This document shows positions 45,785 to 55,101 of a stretch of 64,000 nucleotides of DNA, piece after piece. Under the pieces are notes generated by a model, which worked only from the letters and a program-made list of their open reading frames with translations, was not told the DNA's origin and did no database searches. The DNA is from Acetobacteraceae bacterium ESL0709. Lineage in GTDB: Bacteria; Pseudomonadota; Alphaproteobacteria; Acetobacterales; Acetobacteraceae. The position numbers were made by a program, and so were the translations under genes. Where the stretch lies: contig JAQTIA010000002.1 of the NCBI GenBank assembly GCA_029433415.1, forward strand, positions 630,227 to 694,226, written 5' to 3'. Every line of letters starts with the position of its first letter. Positions within the stretch are counted from its first letter, which is position 1.

Positions 45785-46138
45785 ATGATACAGCCGACCC
45801 GCCTGAGAAAGAGAGCAGATTTCCTCAGGATGGCTCGCGAGGGGAGCAAGATTGTCTCCCCTGGTCTCATAGGACAGGTTCTCCCTGTCGCAGGGGCCTT
45901 GGAGATGCGGGTTGGATTTACCGTTACGAAAAAAGTCGGCAACGCCGTGATTCGTAATCGTGTCAGGCGGCGTCTGAAAGAAGCAGCGCGTCTGGTGATA
46001 AAAGATAGTGGGGTTTTTCTAGGGGACATTGTTCTCATCGGACGGAATCAGACTATAGACAGGCCTTTTGAGGCACTCAAACATGATGTGCACAAGATTG
46101 TCGCCGCGATAAAAGAGGGAAAAGGCCGAAAGAGGTGA
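45785..46138 (+). CDS. rnpA: Ribonuclease P protein component
   Basis: 117 residues. RLRKRADFLRMAREG at the start and the RNR motif within VGNAVIRNRVRRRLKEAAR are diagnostic. It helps the RNase P RNA mature tRNA 5' ends. Overlaps yidD by 4 nt. Confidence 0.95.
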   Translation: MIQPTRLRKRADFLRMAREGSKIVSPGLIGQVLPVAGALEMRVGFTVTKKVGNAVIRNRVRRRLKEAARLVIKDSGVFLGDIVLIGRNQTIDRPFEALKHDVHKIVAAIKEGKGRKR

Positions 46139-46356
46139 AGAAGAGTTTCACCGGGATTTGTCTTTTCCTGATCAGAATCTATCAACTGTGCATCAGCCCT
46201 TTTATAGGGCGGAACTGCCGTTTTCATCCGACATGCAGCGCTTATGCTGTTACCGTTATAAGCCGTTATGGCCCTCTTCGTGGGGGATGGCTGGCTCTCA
46301 AACGGGTGTTGAAATGCCATCCTTTTCATCAGGGAGGCTATGATCCTCCTCCCTGA
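46135..46356 (+). CDS. yidD: Membrane protein insertion efficiency factor YidD
   Basis: 73 residues with an amphipathic N-terminal helix and the conserved block SPFIGRNCRFHPTCSAYA, RGGWLALKRVLKCHPFHQGGYDP. GTG start overlapping the rnpA stop. It aids YidC/Sec-dependent insertion; the partner yidC is the next gene. 161 nt separate the two without another gene. Confidence 0.94.
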   Translation: MKKSFTGICLFLIRIYQLCISPFIGRNCRFHPTCSAYAVTVISRYGPLRGGWLALKRVLKCHPFHQGGYDPPP

Positions 46357-46517
46357 AGATAAAAATAAAAGTTTAAAAATGATCCCAGTCTGTTTTATGG
46401 GTTGAGGGAATTCATACTTTGTGAAAGAAACCTTCCGGGTCGTTGAGAGGGTAATTTTCCGGCATCCATAACGGAGTATTAACCCTTCTGACATGATGAA
46501 AGAGTGGCTTCAGCTCA

Positions 46518-48272
46518 ATGGAAACTAACAAACGCATTCTCCTGGCCGTGATCATTTCGGCAGTCATCCTTTTGGGATTTAATTTTCTGCTTCCCAAACC
46601 GCCCCAGCAGGATAAGGCTGTTCCTAAGCCGCATACAGTGTCTCAGACTGTGAAGTCGGAACCTGCCTCTTTGCCTCAGAGTAAGGTTCCTGAAATAGTC
46701 GGCAGTCCCGCAAGCCCTGTTTCTGATCAAAAGGAATACCGGCTGGTTGTTGCCGGGAAGGATGTACAGGGTTCAATCAATCTGCGCGGGGCACGGCTTG
46801 ATGACCTGGTTTTGACAAAATACAGGGAGACTCTTCATCCTGACAGTCCGCTGGTACGTCTTCTGGATAAGGCAGGGAGCGAAAAACCAAGCTATGTCTA
46901 TCTCGGATGGGAAAATGGAGAGGGTTCTTCGGTCGAGCTCCCCGGACTCAATACGCTCTGGCAAAGTAATGATCAGGAACTGACTCCTGACCATCCGGTT
47001 ACCCTGACATGGGATAATGGTCAGGGAGTCGCGTTTCTTATTCATTTGAAACTGGACGAACATTATATGTTTACTGTCCAGCAAGAAGTCAAAAACTCAT
47101 CGGATAAGCCTGTTTCCTTGAGACCGTTTCAGCGTGTACAACGTGATTATCTGCCTGACTCCACAGGGTCCTATACGGCCTATGAGGGCCCTGTTGCGGT
47201 TATGAACGGGGAGTTGGCCGATAATGGCTATAAGGCTCTCCGTGAAGGCGTGGATGAACCAGGTCATATTTCTTGGCAGGCAACGGGACAGGGAGGATGG
47301 GGCGGTATTACCGATAAATACTGGCTGACCTCCATTGGGGCTGATTCTTCTTCCATAGTAACGGCCCAATATGCTTATCAGCCTGTGGGCAAGGGCATTT
47401 ATCAGGTGACTTTCCAGTCCCGTGATGTGCAGACCATACAACCGGGTGCTTCTATGGGGCAGGGAAGCTATATCTTTGCAGGGGCGAAAGTACCCAGCCT
47501 TCTGAAGAGCTATGGCAAGACCTATTCATTGCCCGATTTTGACAAATCAATTGATTTTGGCCGGCTGAGACTGTTGACGCGTCCTATCCTGTACGTATCG
47601 CATTGGCTTTATGTTCATATCGGCAATTTCGGTTTGGCTCTGATGGCCCTAACGCTGATTGTGAAGGTTATCCTTTATCCTCTGGCTGTGAAGGCTGCGG
47701 TTTCTTCAGCCCGTATGCGTCTTATGGCTCCTAAAATTGCTGAACTCAGAGAGAAAAATAAAGAAGATCCCATGGCTCTGAATCAGAAGATCATGGCCAT
47801 GTATCGGGAGGAAAAGGTCAACCCAGCAGGAGGATGCCTTCCTATTCTCATTCAGGCTCCTATTTTCTTCTGTCTTTACAAAATTCTCAATCTTAGCATT
47901 GATGAGAGGCACGCACCCTTTTTCGGCTGGATTCACGATCTTTCTGTTCCTGATCCGACGAATATTCTCAATCTTTTCGGGCTTCTTCCTTTTGAGCCGA
48001 CTGATATTGCGTCTTTCCTGCATGTCAGCATCTGGGGAATCGCGCTTGGCGTAACTTTCTGGCTTCTTCAGCGCCAGAGCATGGTCAGCATGGATCCTAT
48101 GCAGGCCCGTATCATGCAGTTCATGCCGATTATTTATGTGTTCGTGATGTCGAGCTTTCCGGCGGGGTTGATGGTCTATTATACGTGGAACAATGTGCTG
48201 ACCATCGCACAACAGGCTATTATCCAACGCAAGACGAAGCTTCCTGTCCCTCTTTATAAGGTGAAGAAGTAG
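46518..48272 (+). CDS. yidC: Membrane protein insertase YidC
   Basis: 584 residues. An N-terminal transmembrane helix (RILLAVIISAVILLGFNFLL), a large periplasmic domain (residues about 60-350) and the conserved C-terminal hydrophobic core with the cytoplasmic loop RLMAPKIAELREKNKEDP and GGCLPILIQAPIFFCLYKIL. It inserts membrane proteins alone or with Sec. Full length for a Gram-negative YidC. Confidence 0.96.
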   Translation: METNKRILLAVIISAVILLGFNFLLPKPPQQDKAVPKPHTVSQTVKSEPASLPQSKVPEIVGSPASPVSDQKEYRLVVAGKDVQGSINLRGARLDDLVLTKYRETLHPDSPLVRLLDKAGSEKPSYVYLGWENGEGSSVELPGLNTLWQSNDQELTPDHPVTLTWDNGQGVAFLIHLKLDEHYMFTVQQEVKNSSDKPVSLRPFQRVQRDYLPDSTGSYTAYEGPVAVMNGELADNGYKALREGVDEPGHISWQATGQGGWGGITDKYWLTSIGADSSSIVTAQYAYQPVGKGIYQVTFQSRDVQTIQPGASMGQGSYIFAGAKVPSLLKSYGKTYSLPDFDKSIDFGRLRLLTRPILYVSHWLYVHIGNFGLALMALTLIVKVILYPLAVKAAVSSARMRLMAPKIAELREKNKEDPMALNQKIMAMYREEKVNPAGGCLPILIQAPIFFCLYKILNLSIDERHAPFFGWIHDLSVPDPTNILNLFGLLPFEPTDIASFLHVSIWGIALGVTFWLLQRQSMVSMDPMQARIMQFMPIIYVFVMSSFPAGLMVYYTWNNVLTIAQQAIIQRKTKLPVPLYKVKK

Positions 48273-48277
48273 GATTT

Positions 48278-48952
48278 ATGTCCAGAGAGCAGCCAGGACC
48301 TCCTTCACCAGAACAGATTGAAGAGGGGCGAAAACTTTTCGCCGGTGAGTGCAATTTCTTTTTTGGGGCGCAGAAACTTGATCAGCTCCCGGCCGGAAAT
48401 AAACCGGAAGTTGCTTTTGCGGGACGTTCCAATGTAGGGAAGTCCAGCCTGATCAACGCCCTGACAGGGCGCAAGGCTCTGGCGCGAGCGTCTTCCGAGC
48501 CGGGACGGACCAAACAGCTGAATTTCTTTAACCTGGCTGACAGGCTGACATTGGTGGATATGCCGGGTTATGGATTTGCCAAAGCCTCAAAATCCGTCAA
48601 GGAAGACTGGCAGGGCATGATGTTTGATTATCTGCGTGGTCGCCCTGAACTTGTGCGGGTCATTCTGCTTATTGACAGCCGTGTGGGGATGAAATCGTCA
48701 GATCATGAAATTTGCGAGCTTCTGGATAAGGCTGCCGTTGTCTATCAGCCCGTTCTGACGAAATGTGATGCGGTAAAAGCCAATGAGCTTGAAAAGTGTC
48801 TTGAGGAAATTGCGCTTGCTATGAAAGCTCATCCTGCTGCATTCCCTTATATTCTGCCTACCAGCAGTGAGAAAATGCATAACATTGCGGAATTGCGGGG
48901 CTTATTGACGCAATTTGCCGACCCGGCCAGCCCGTCGCAAAACAGGCCGTAA
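48278..48952 (+). CDS. engB: Ribosome-biogenesis GTPase EngB (YihA/YsxC)
   Basis: 224 residues. G1 GRSNVGKSS, G3 DMPGYGFA, G4 TKCD. Involved in late 50S assembly. It follows yidC by 5 nt and precedes argB by 18 nt, a common alphaproteobacterial run. Confidence 0.95.
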   Translation: MSREQPGPPSPEQIEEGRKLFAGECNFFFGAQKLDQLPAGNKPEVAFAGRSNVGKSSLINALTGRKALARASSEPGRTKQLNFFNLADRLTLVDMPGYGFAKASKSVKEDWQGMMFDYLRGRPELVRVILLIDSRVGMKSSDHEICELLDKAAVVYQPVLTKCDAVKANELEKCLEEIALAMKAHPAAFPYILPTSSEKMHNIAELRGLLTQFADPASPSQNRP

Positions 48953-48970
48953 GAAGGGGGACGATCAAAC

Positions 48971-49918
48971 ATGTCTGAAAAATCCTTTGAAGAGCGGCTC
49001 CTGACACCCATTCCAGAAGAGCTTCTGGTTGCAGAAGGGTTGACAGAGCAGCAAAAAGCAGCCGTTTTGGCTGAAGCATTGCCTTATCTGCGCCGTTATG
49101 CAGGCGATACGATCGTCGTAAAATATGGTGGTCATGCCATGGTGGAAAATGACCTGGCGGCGACATTCGGGCGTGATATTTCATTACTGAAGCTTGTTGG
49201 CGTCAACCCTATTGTGGTTCATGGTGGCGGCCCTCAGATCAACGCGGTTTTGCGTCAGCTTAATATAGAATCGCACTTTATTGATGGTCTGCGCGTGACT
49301 GATGAGTCCATCATCGGCGTGATTGAGATGGTCCTCTCGGGGACAGTCAATAAACAGGTTGCGGATCTGATTAATCGTGCAGGAGCGCTGGCTGTCGGGA
49401 TTTCAGGCCGTGATGGCAGGCTGATTCAGGCTAAAAAACTCTATCATAAAGGCCCTTCTGCAGGTGCGGAACCACTTGATTTGGGGTTTGTTGGAACCCC
49501 GGAATCAATAGATCCCCGTGTGCTTTATGCTCTGCTGGGAGCAGGTCTTATTCCTGTTGTTGCCCCGGTGGGGACGGGTGAGAATGGAGAGATTTTCAAC
49601 ATCAATGCAGATACGGCCGCTGGTGCAATAGCGGGTGCTGTTGGTGCATCCCGTCTGCTGATGTTGACGGATGTGCCCGGCGTTCTGGATGAAAATGGCA
49701 ACAGACTGCCCGAACTGACAGCCGATGAAGTGCGTTGGCGTATCAGGAAAGGCCTCATCACTGGTGGTATGATTCCTAAAGTGGAAACATGCCTGAAAGC
49801 CGTCCAGGCTGGTGCGAAAGCAGCCGTTATACTGGATGGGCGTGTCCCCCATACCTGCCTGCTTGAGCTTTTCACGCCAGCAGGCTTAGGGACCTTGATC
49901 AGGGCGGATGAAGACTGA
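48971..49918 (+). CDS. argB: Acetylglutamate kinase
   Basis: 315 residues. IVVKYGGHAM, VHGGGPQINAVL, and LTDVPGVLDENG are the kinase-fold motifs; the N-terminal helix of about 40 residues is of the arginine-sensitive hexameric type. It phosphorylates N-acetylglutamate, the committed step of arginine synthesis. Convergent with the GGDEF gene, 24 nt apart. Confidence 0.95.
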   Translation: MSEKSFEERLLTPIPEELLVAEGLTEQQKAAVLAEALPYLRRYAGDTIVVKYGGHAMVENDLAATFGRDISLLKLVGVNPIVVHGGGPQINAVLRQLNIESHFIDGLRVTDESIIGVIEMVLSGTVNKQVADLINRAGALAVGISGRDGRLIQAKKLYHKGPSAGAEPLDLGFVGTPESIDPRVLYALLGAGLIPVVAPVGTGENGEIFNINADTAAGAIAGAVGASRLLMLTDVPGVLDENGNRLPELTADEVRWRIRKGLITGGMIPKVETCLKAVQAGAKAAVILDGRVPHTCLLELFTPAGLGTLIRADED

Positions 49919-49942
49919 TAAGGCAGGTCGCGTACAGAGAGT

Positions 49943-50947
49943 TCACGCCGTTTGGTGGGCGAAGTGCCACGAGCGGCCTGTTTCCTCTGGGACGGTGTTT
50001 TTCAGAGCCATTGTTGCCTGCTCAAGCAGGTCATCGACATTTTCGAAACCGGCAGGCTCTCTGCACGAGAGCCCCATTTGTAACGATAAGGTTGTCGGCT
50101 GGAGAAAGGGGAGCATAACCCCCTGTTTTGTCATAGTTTCGGCGCGTTCAGCAGCTGCATAGCGGTCTGCTCCATCCAGCCACAGGACGAAAAGTGGTCC
50201 TCCTATGCGGCCGACAGAATCGGTAGGACGGATGGCATGCTGTATGACAGCGACGCAATGGTTCAGGGTTCTTTCTTCCATTTCCGGACCATAGCTCAAT
50301 GTCAGGTCAGACATTCCGTTGACCTGGACAAGGATGAGCGTACCCGCGAGGCCATCACGATCCAGCCGTGGAATGCGGCGAAGGATTGTCTGACGCAAGG
50401 CAGGCCATGTCAGAACACCCGTTGAAGGATCATGTTGCGTTTTTTTTATGGCCGTAAGGTAAAGATCTTCGGTTTCCATCAGAAGAGCCGCAGTTTTCCA
50501 GAAATGGGTGACGGTTTTCTTGTCATTCTGGTGCCATGATTTCTTGCGCCAGAGAACGAGGATAGCCCATTCATTGTGCCTTAATTTCTGTGTGCAGATT
50601 AGGGTTTCGGTGTCGTCAACCTTGAAGGAGAATGTTTCTTCCGGCGGAGTCTTTGGAGCCGCCAGATGTCTGAGAATCGCTTGATTCATAAAATCTGAGA
50701 GAAGAGCGCCAGTTTCAAAGGGATCATGAAAGAAAGTAACGGAGGTTCCGTCTGATGTTTCCGAAGCCTGTACGGTGGCGCTTTTCAGCAATGTTCCTTG
50801 GCAGCCATAATGTTCGAATAGCAGGTCAGACGCCGCACAGATGCCTTGATGAGGTGTCATGTTACAACGCAAGGTGTCCAGCAGGCCTGAGAGAATATCC
50901 CGCTTTTCAGCAAATGAGGCAGTAGTGGTAAGAGGTTGCTCAAACAT
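49943..50947 (-). CDS. Degenerate GGDEF-domain protein
   Basis: 334 residues. The C-terminal 160 residues fit a GGDEF domain (DPSTGVLTWPALRQTI, LILVQVNGMSDLTLSYG), but the signature is RIGGPLF instead of RxGGDEF: both acidic residues are replaced, so cyclic-di-GMP synthesis is not expected. The N-terminal half looks like a GAF/PAS-type sensory region of uncertain class (FKVDDTETLICTQKLRHNEW). It may act as a c-di-GMP- or GTP-binding receptor, or a scaffold. A mutated, inverted copy of most of this gene reappears at the right end of the window. Confidence 0.8.
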   Translation of the reverse strand: MFEQPLTTTASFAEKRDILSGLLDTLRCNMTPHQGICAASDLLFEHYGCQGTLLKSATVQASETSDGTSVTFFHDPFETGALLSDFMNQAILRHLAAPKTPPEETFSFKVDDTETLICTQKLRHNEWAILVLWRKKSWHQNDKKTVTHFWKTAALLMETEDLYLTAIKKTQHDPSTGVLTWPALRQTILRRIPRLDRDGLAGTLILVQVNGMSDLTLSYGPEMEERTLNHCVAVIQHAIRPTDSVGRIGGPLFVLWLDGADRYAAAERAETMTKQGVMLPFLQPTTLSLQMGLSCREPAGFENVDDLLEQATMALKNTVPEETGRSWHFAHQTA

Positions 50948-51088
50948 GGGCTCTGTTTTAATCCTCCGGCGTTGGAAAAGATGTGTATCCGTCTTTGGGC
51001 TTGCCGACTTCCGTGGTTGACTTCCGTGTCAGTGGCCCGCATGGTCCCTATATTTCCACATTTATTAGATAGTTTGGGTTAATACGTC

Positions 51089-51919
51089 ATGCAATATGAG
51101 CAACTTCGTCTGAAAATTGAAAAATTATGGGATGAGCGCGATTCGCTTTCGTCCAGGACGACAGGTGAAGCGCGCGATTCCATAGAGGCGGCACTGGGCG
51201 GACTTGATTCCGGTATCTTGCGTGTGGCCGAAAACAGGGAAAGCGGTGTTATTGTTCATGAATGGCTCAAAAAAGCTGTTCTGATGTCTTTCCGCCTTTA
51301 CGATTCAGAGCCTATGGCTCAGGCCTGCGGTGGCGTTCCGGGGTTCGACAAGGTCCCCCTCAAATTCAGGGGCTGGGGGAAGGAACAGTTTGACAAGGCT
51401 GGTTTCAGGGCTGTTCCCGGCGCCATCGTCCGTCGTTCAGCCTATATCGCGCCTGGCGTTGTGCTGATGCCGAGCTTTGTCAATCTTGGCGCTCGTGTTG
51501 ATAGTGGCACCATGATTGATACATGGGCGACTGTAGGGTCGTGTGCCCAGATTGGCAAGAATTGTCATATCAGTGGTGGGGCTGGTATCGGCGGCGTTCT
51601 GGAGCCCTTGCAGGCTTCTCCAGTCATTATTGGCGATAACTGCTTTATAGGAGCACGTTCAGAAGTGGCTGAGGGCGTTGTTGTGGAAACAGGTTCCGTC
51701 CTGTCCATGGGCGTCTTCCTTGGGGCTTCGACCAAAATTATTGATCGTGCCACAGGCGATATTCATATGGGACGCGTGCCAGCCTATTCAGTTGTCGTGC
51801 CAGGCACTTTACCGCCCAAGACGCTAGGTGGGCCCTCGCTGGCCTGTGCCGTGATCGTCAAAAAGGTTGATGAACGCACGCGTTCAAAAACATCCATTAA
51901 TGACTTGTTGCGTGACTGA
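51089..51919 (+). CDS. dapD: Tetrahydrodipicolinate N-succinyltransferase
   Basis: 276 residues. N-terminal helical domain ([14 protein letters not shown]), a left-handed beta-helix (SYSP-like hexapeptides from [20 protein letters not shown]), and [20 protein letters not shown] at the end. It succinylates tetrahydrodipicolinate on the way to meso-diaminopimelate and lysine. dapE follows 2 nt later. Confidence 0.96.
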   Translation: MQYEQLRLKIEKLWDERDSLSSRTTGEARDSIEAALGGLDSGILRVAENRESGVIVHEWLKKAVLMSFRLYDSEPMAQACGGVPGFDKVPLKFRGWGKEQFDKAGFRAVPGAIVRRSAYIAPGVVLMPSFVNLGARVDSGTMIDTWATVGSCAQIGKNCHISGGAGIGGVLEPLQASPVIIGDNCFIGARSEVAEGVVVETGSVLSMGVFLGASTKIIDRATGDIHMGRVPAYSVVVPGTLPPKTLGGPSLACAVIVKKVDERTRSKTSINDLLRD

Positions 51920-51921
51920 TC

Positions 51922-53070
51922 ATGATAAAGCCTGCTTCTGATATGACAGATCCTGTCGCCCTGCTGAAATTGCTGCTGCATTGTCGTTCCGTGACGCCGG
52001 CCGATGATGGGGCTCTGGGGGTTGTGGGACGTGTCCTGGAGGAAATGGGCTTTGAGGTCAGGCGCCTCAATTTTGGGCCGTCCGATGCGCCGACGCCCAA
52101 TCTTTATGCCAGAATAGGAAGAAGGCGCCCTCATTTCTGTTTTGCAGGACATACAGATGTGGTTCCTGCAGGAGAGGGATGGGTGCATGATCCTTTCGCT
52201 GCCCAGATAGAGGGAGCGTTTATTTACGGACGGGGCGCTGCCGATATGAAAGGCGGCATTGCCAGCTTTCTGGCAGCAACAGCCCGCTTTCTGAAAGAGA
52301 AGCCATTAACGGGCAGCCTGTCCCTTCTGATCACAGGTGACGAGGAAGGGCCTGCCCATTACGGGACAAAAGAAGTACTGCGCTGGATGGAGCAAGAGGG
52401 AGAAATTCCTGATTTCTGTCTGGTGGGTGAGCCCACCAATCCCCAGGAAATGGGCGAGGTGATTAAAATCGGCCGGAGAGGCAGCCTGAATGCCATCATT
52501 ACGGTTAAGGGAAAGGAAGGGCATGTTGCCTATCCACATCTTGCTGACAACCCGATTCATAAGCTGATTCCCTTGCTGGACGCACTGACGGCAGAGCCTC
52601 TTGATCAGGGAAGTGAATGGTTTGCCCCGAGTTCGCTTCAGATTACGAGTCTGGATGTGGGAAATGGTGCGACGAATGTCATTCCTTCAGAGGCGGTCAT
52701 CAGACTGAATATTCGTTTCAATGACCTCCACAGTGGCTATTCCCTTTCGCAATGGCTGGAAGGGCTTGTAGCCCGTCTGACGCCGGGTGCTGACCTGGAA
52801 ATCGCCATTAGCGGCGAATCTTTCCTGACACAGCCGGGAGACTTTGTCAGCCATATCGCTGAGGCGGTTGAAAGCGTGACGGGCAGAAAGCCGCGTCTGG
52901 ATACAGGAGGCGGAACCTCAGACGCGCGCTTCATTACCCGCTATTGTCCTGTAGCGGAATTTGGTCTTGTAGGTGCGACCATGCATAAGCGCGATGAATG
53001 TGTGTCTCTGTTGTCTCTGGAAAGTCTGACGCAGATTTATCAGGATCTTCTCAGGCGTCTGGGAGCCTAG
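51922..53070 (+). CDS. dapE: Succinyl-diaminopimelate desuccinylase
   Basis: 382 residues. Zinc and catalytic residues: FAGHTDVVPAG (His), GRGAADMKGG (Asp), TGDEEGPAHYGT (the Glu pair), and MHKRDECVS (His) at the end. It removes succinate from N-succinyl-diaminopimelate. In related genomes truA, fmt and def follow; here an IS remnant, the fibre cassette and a glycosyltransferase relic are inserted before truA. Confidence 0.96.
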   Translation: MIKPASDMTDPVALLKLLLHCRSVTPADDGALGVVGRVLEEMGFEVRRLNFGPSDAPTPNLYARIGRRRPHFCFAGHTDVVPAGEGWVHDPFAAQIEGAFIYGRGAADMKGGIASFLAATARFLKEKPLTGSLSLLITGDEEGPAHYGTKEVLRWMEQEGEIPDFCLVGEPTNPQEMGEVIKIGRRGSLNAIITVKGKEGHVAYPHLADNPIHKLIPLLDALTAEPLDQGSEWFAPSSLQITSLDVGNGATNVIPSEAVIRLNIRFNDLHSGYSLSQWLEGLVARLTPGADLEIAISGESFLTQPGDFVSHIAEAVESVTGRKPRLDTGGGTSDARFITRYCPVAEFGLVGATMHKRDECVSLLSLESLTQIYQDLLRRLGA

Positions 53071-53074
53071 ATTC

Positions 53075-53500
53075 GGGCGTTATACTAATTATTTAAGATG
53101 GAAGATGAAAGCGGCAGTGATGTGGCATCCTTTTGTTCGTCCAATGTGACGAGGAAAAGCCCCTTTTCAAGCAATAAGGCAACTGTGCGGCGTGTCTTCA
53201 GGTATGTTGCAATCAAATTTATAAGTTGTTCAGAAGGCCCCGTCTCTTCCATCAGAGTCGCAAATATCCTGTCAAAAACACTGAGATGGCTCTAGCGAAA
53301 GAAGCGATTATACAGCGTCTTGTGGGAGCCATATTCTTTGGGGGCGTCTTTCCATTGTAGACTGTTACGAATGATATAAATAATCCCACTCAGAACACGA
53401 TGGTCATTTACGCACGGAACATCATGAGCCAATAGAAAATAAGGGCGTATTCGTTCCATCTGTCTTTCAGATATAGATATTACTCATTCATACAGCCTCT
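53075..53500 (-). mobile_element. Remnant of an IS5-family (IS1031-like) insertion sequence
   Basis: On the minus strand from the ATG at 53457-53459 the frame reads MERIRPYFLLAHDVPCVNDH, then SGIIYIIRNSLQWKDAPKEY, then HKTLYNRFFR followed by TAG where family members have Trp, then SHLSVFDRIFATLMEETG and, after a frame change near 53150, PRHIGRTKGC. This is the N-terminal third of an IS5-type transposase; the DDE catalytic region is missing. The left end, ggcgttatactaattattta, begins 6 nt after the dapE stop region and looks like an IS terminus; a weaker counterpart may lie near 53500. The remnant is inactive and marks the border between core and accessory DNA. Confidence 0.8.
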
Positions 53501-53596
53501 CTTGCAAAGATAGCATAAATCATATCTTTTGGGTTTGTCTTGGTGAGTAGGTTTAATTCGTGTTTCGTGTATCATAGATCAGAAACTATATGTACA

Positions 53597-53625
53597 TTGA
53601 CAATTCTGTCGCATTTTGCTATATA
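53597..53625 (+). promoter_or_regulatory. Near-consensus sigma70 promoter of the fibre cassette
   Basis: TTGACA (53597-53602), exactly 17 nt, then TATATA (53620-53625), 49 nt before the first fibre gene. This is the best promoter match seen in the window and suggests vegetative rather than phage-late expression. Confidence 0.7.
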
Positions 53626-53674
53626 AAGATCTTATATTTTCGGTTATGAAAATTTTTTATTCAAGAGATATATT

Positions 53675-54397
53675 ATGGGTATTGTGATAAATATAAAAAA
53701 TGAACAGAAATGCTGTAAGAGTTCCCAAAGTGCAGGAACAGAGTTTTCATCGTCAGGATGTACAGACGGTAAAAAAGCGAATGTTTCTTGTCAGACCTCA
53801 GACACAGAATGTGAAGATATAAGCATTAATATTGGAAATCAGACTTCATGTTGCACTGGCAGTAATGCTACAAAAGAAGTTAATACGTTTATACCTCAGA
53901 AAGCTGTTGAAAATTCTGCTGAAACGCCAGTTGGCGCAATTCAGTATTGGCCGTCCAGAGAGGCGCCGTCCATGGCCGGCTGGGCTCTTTTAAATGGATT
54001 TAGTTTTGATCCGGCGCTTTATCCTGAGCTGGCAAAAATTTATCCAGATCATAAAGTCAGTGATCCGAGCGGCTTATTCTTAAGAGTGCTTGATCCCCAG
54101 AATATTCATGATTCTGAAGGGGCAAATCGGGAAATTGGTTCTATTCAGTTGGGTTCTTTAGAGCTTGCTTCGAGCGATGATAATCTCGTTGCTTTTCATG
54201 ATGTCGGGCACCGCCCGGCGTCCCTGTGTTGGGACTTTGGAACAGATCTTAACGGCGTTTCAGTGCCGAATAGCTGGGTTAATTCATCTGGTTCGGGGAC
54301 GGTTACTTTTGCACCAGATGCTATACATTGCCTTGGTCGTTCAAGACCATCCAATATGGCAATGAATCTGATTATCTATACAGGTGTTGCTGTCTAA
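53675..54397 (+). CDS. Phage tail-collar-like fibre protein 1
   Basis: 240 residues, no signal peptide. Residues 1-90 are Ser/Cys-rich and contain two related motifs, INIKNEQKCC at the N-terminus and INIGNQTSCC about 50 residues later. From residue about 90 the protein resembles a tail-collar domain: IQYWPSREAPSMAGWALLNG, YPELAKIYPDHKVSDPSGLF, then a glycine/serine-rich tip ending LGRSRPSNMAMNLIIYTG, the usual C-terminal pattern of collar-type fibres. Collar proteins form trimeric receptor-binding tips. AT-rich, unlike the core genes. First gene of a three-gene cassette; 40 nt to the next. Confidence 0.75.
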   Translation: MGIVINIKNEQKCCKSSQSAGTEFSSSGCTDGKKANVSCQTSDTECEDISINIGNQTSCCTGSNATKEVNTFIPQKAVENSAETPVGAIQYWPSREAPSMAGWALLNGFSFDPALYPELAKIYPDHKVSDPSGLFLRVLDPQNIHDSEGANREIGSIQLGSLELASSDDNLVAFHDVGHRPASLCWDFGTDLNGVSVPNSWVNSSGSGTVTFAPDAIHCLGRSRPSNMAMNLIIYTGVAV

Positions 54398-54437
54398 AAA
54401 GACAGTAGCCTGATTAAATTATTTAAAGAGAATTATA

Positions 54438-55031
54438 ATGTCTGAATCTATTAAAAGTGATGTTGTTTTTACAAAAAATGGTTTTGCAGATCGTGATGGG
54501 ATGATCATGCTTTATTGGTTTGATGTGTCAGGTTGTTTTGTGCGGGAGGAATCTTATTTTATCCGGCGTGGCTTGGGCGTCCCGGCCAATGCAACGCATA
54601 TGGCTCCACCTGACGCTAAAGCAAGCGAAGAAGTTGCGGTTTTTGATAAGGAAAAGGGCTCATGGAGTTTGTTGGAAGATCATCGTCATGATCGGTTTTA
54701 TATGAAGGAAACAGGCCAGTCTTTTGCAGGCTTTGTAGGGCCTGTGCCTGATTATGTAACGTCTCAGGCACCGCAATCAGCCTATGATAAATGGGACAGT
54801 GCTAAAAATATTTGGGTTGTTGATGAAGAGGCACGCCATCAGGTACTAGTGAACGTAGCAAAAGAAACGCTCGAAAAAACTATAGCGCCGCAGGCTGCTC
54901 TTTTTCAGGTTTTAGGGAAAAATTTTGGCGTAAATGCTAAGAATTATGTCCAGAAATTGCAGGATATTATTGTTGGAAACGATAAGAGCAGTATAGAGCT
55001 TCCCTTAATGCCTGATGATTTCGAAAAATAG
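54438..55031 (+). CDS. Tail-fibre-assembly-like protein (Tfa-type chaperone)
   Basis: 197 residues. The C-terminal half has the pattern seen in caudoviral tail-fibre assembly proteins: a Pro/Gln stretch, then QSAYDKWDSAKNIWVVDEEA, then a helical end (RHQVLVNVAKETLEKTI). The N-terminal half (DVVFTKNGFADRDGMIMLYW) is probably a beta-rich domain. Such proteins help fold or cap the fibre tip encoded next to them, which fits the position between two collar-like genes. Assignment is by pattern and context, not by a decisive motif. Confidence 0.6.
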   Translation: MSESIKSDVVFTKNGFADRDGMIMLYWFDVSGCFVREESYFIRRGLGVPANATHMAPPDAKASEEVAVFDKEKGSWSLLEDHRHDRFYMKETGQSFAGFVGPVPDYVTSQAPQSAYDKWDSAKNIWVVDEEARHQVLVNVAKETLEKTIAPQAALFQVLGKNFGVNAKNYVQKLQDIIVGNDKSSIELPLMPDDFEK

Positions 55032-55101
55032 CGAAATGATAAAGATATATATGAGGAAAATTATTTATCCCTGATTATGAAATGAATGGATAATTTTATT
55101 T

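Noticed and set aside
45541..46038. Minus-strand frame over rpmH and rnpA
   Set aside because: Antisense shadow of two conserved genes, with no recognisable features.
53098..53295. Plus-strand 65-residue frame after dapE
   Set aside because: It is the antisense of the IS transposase remnant.
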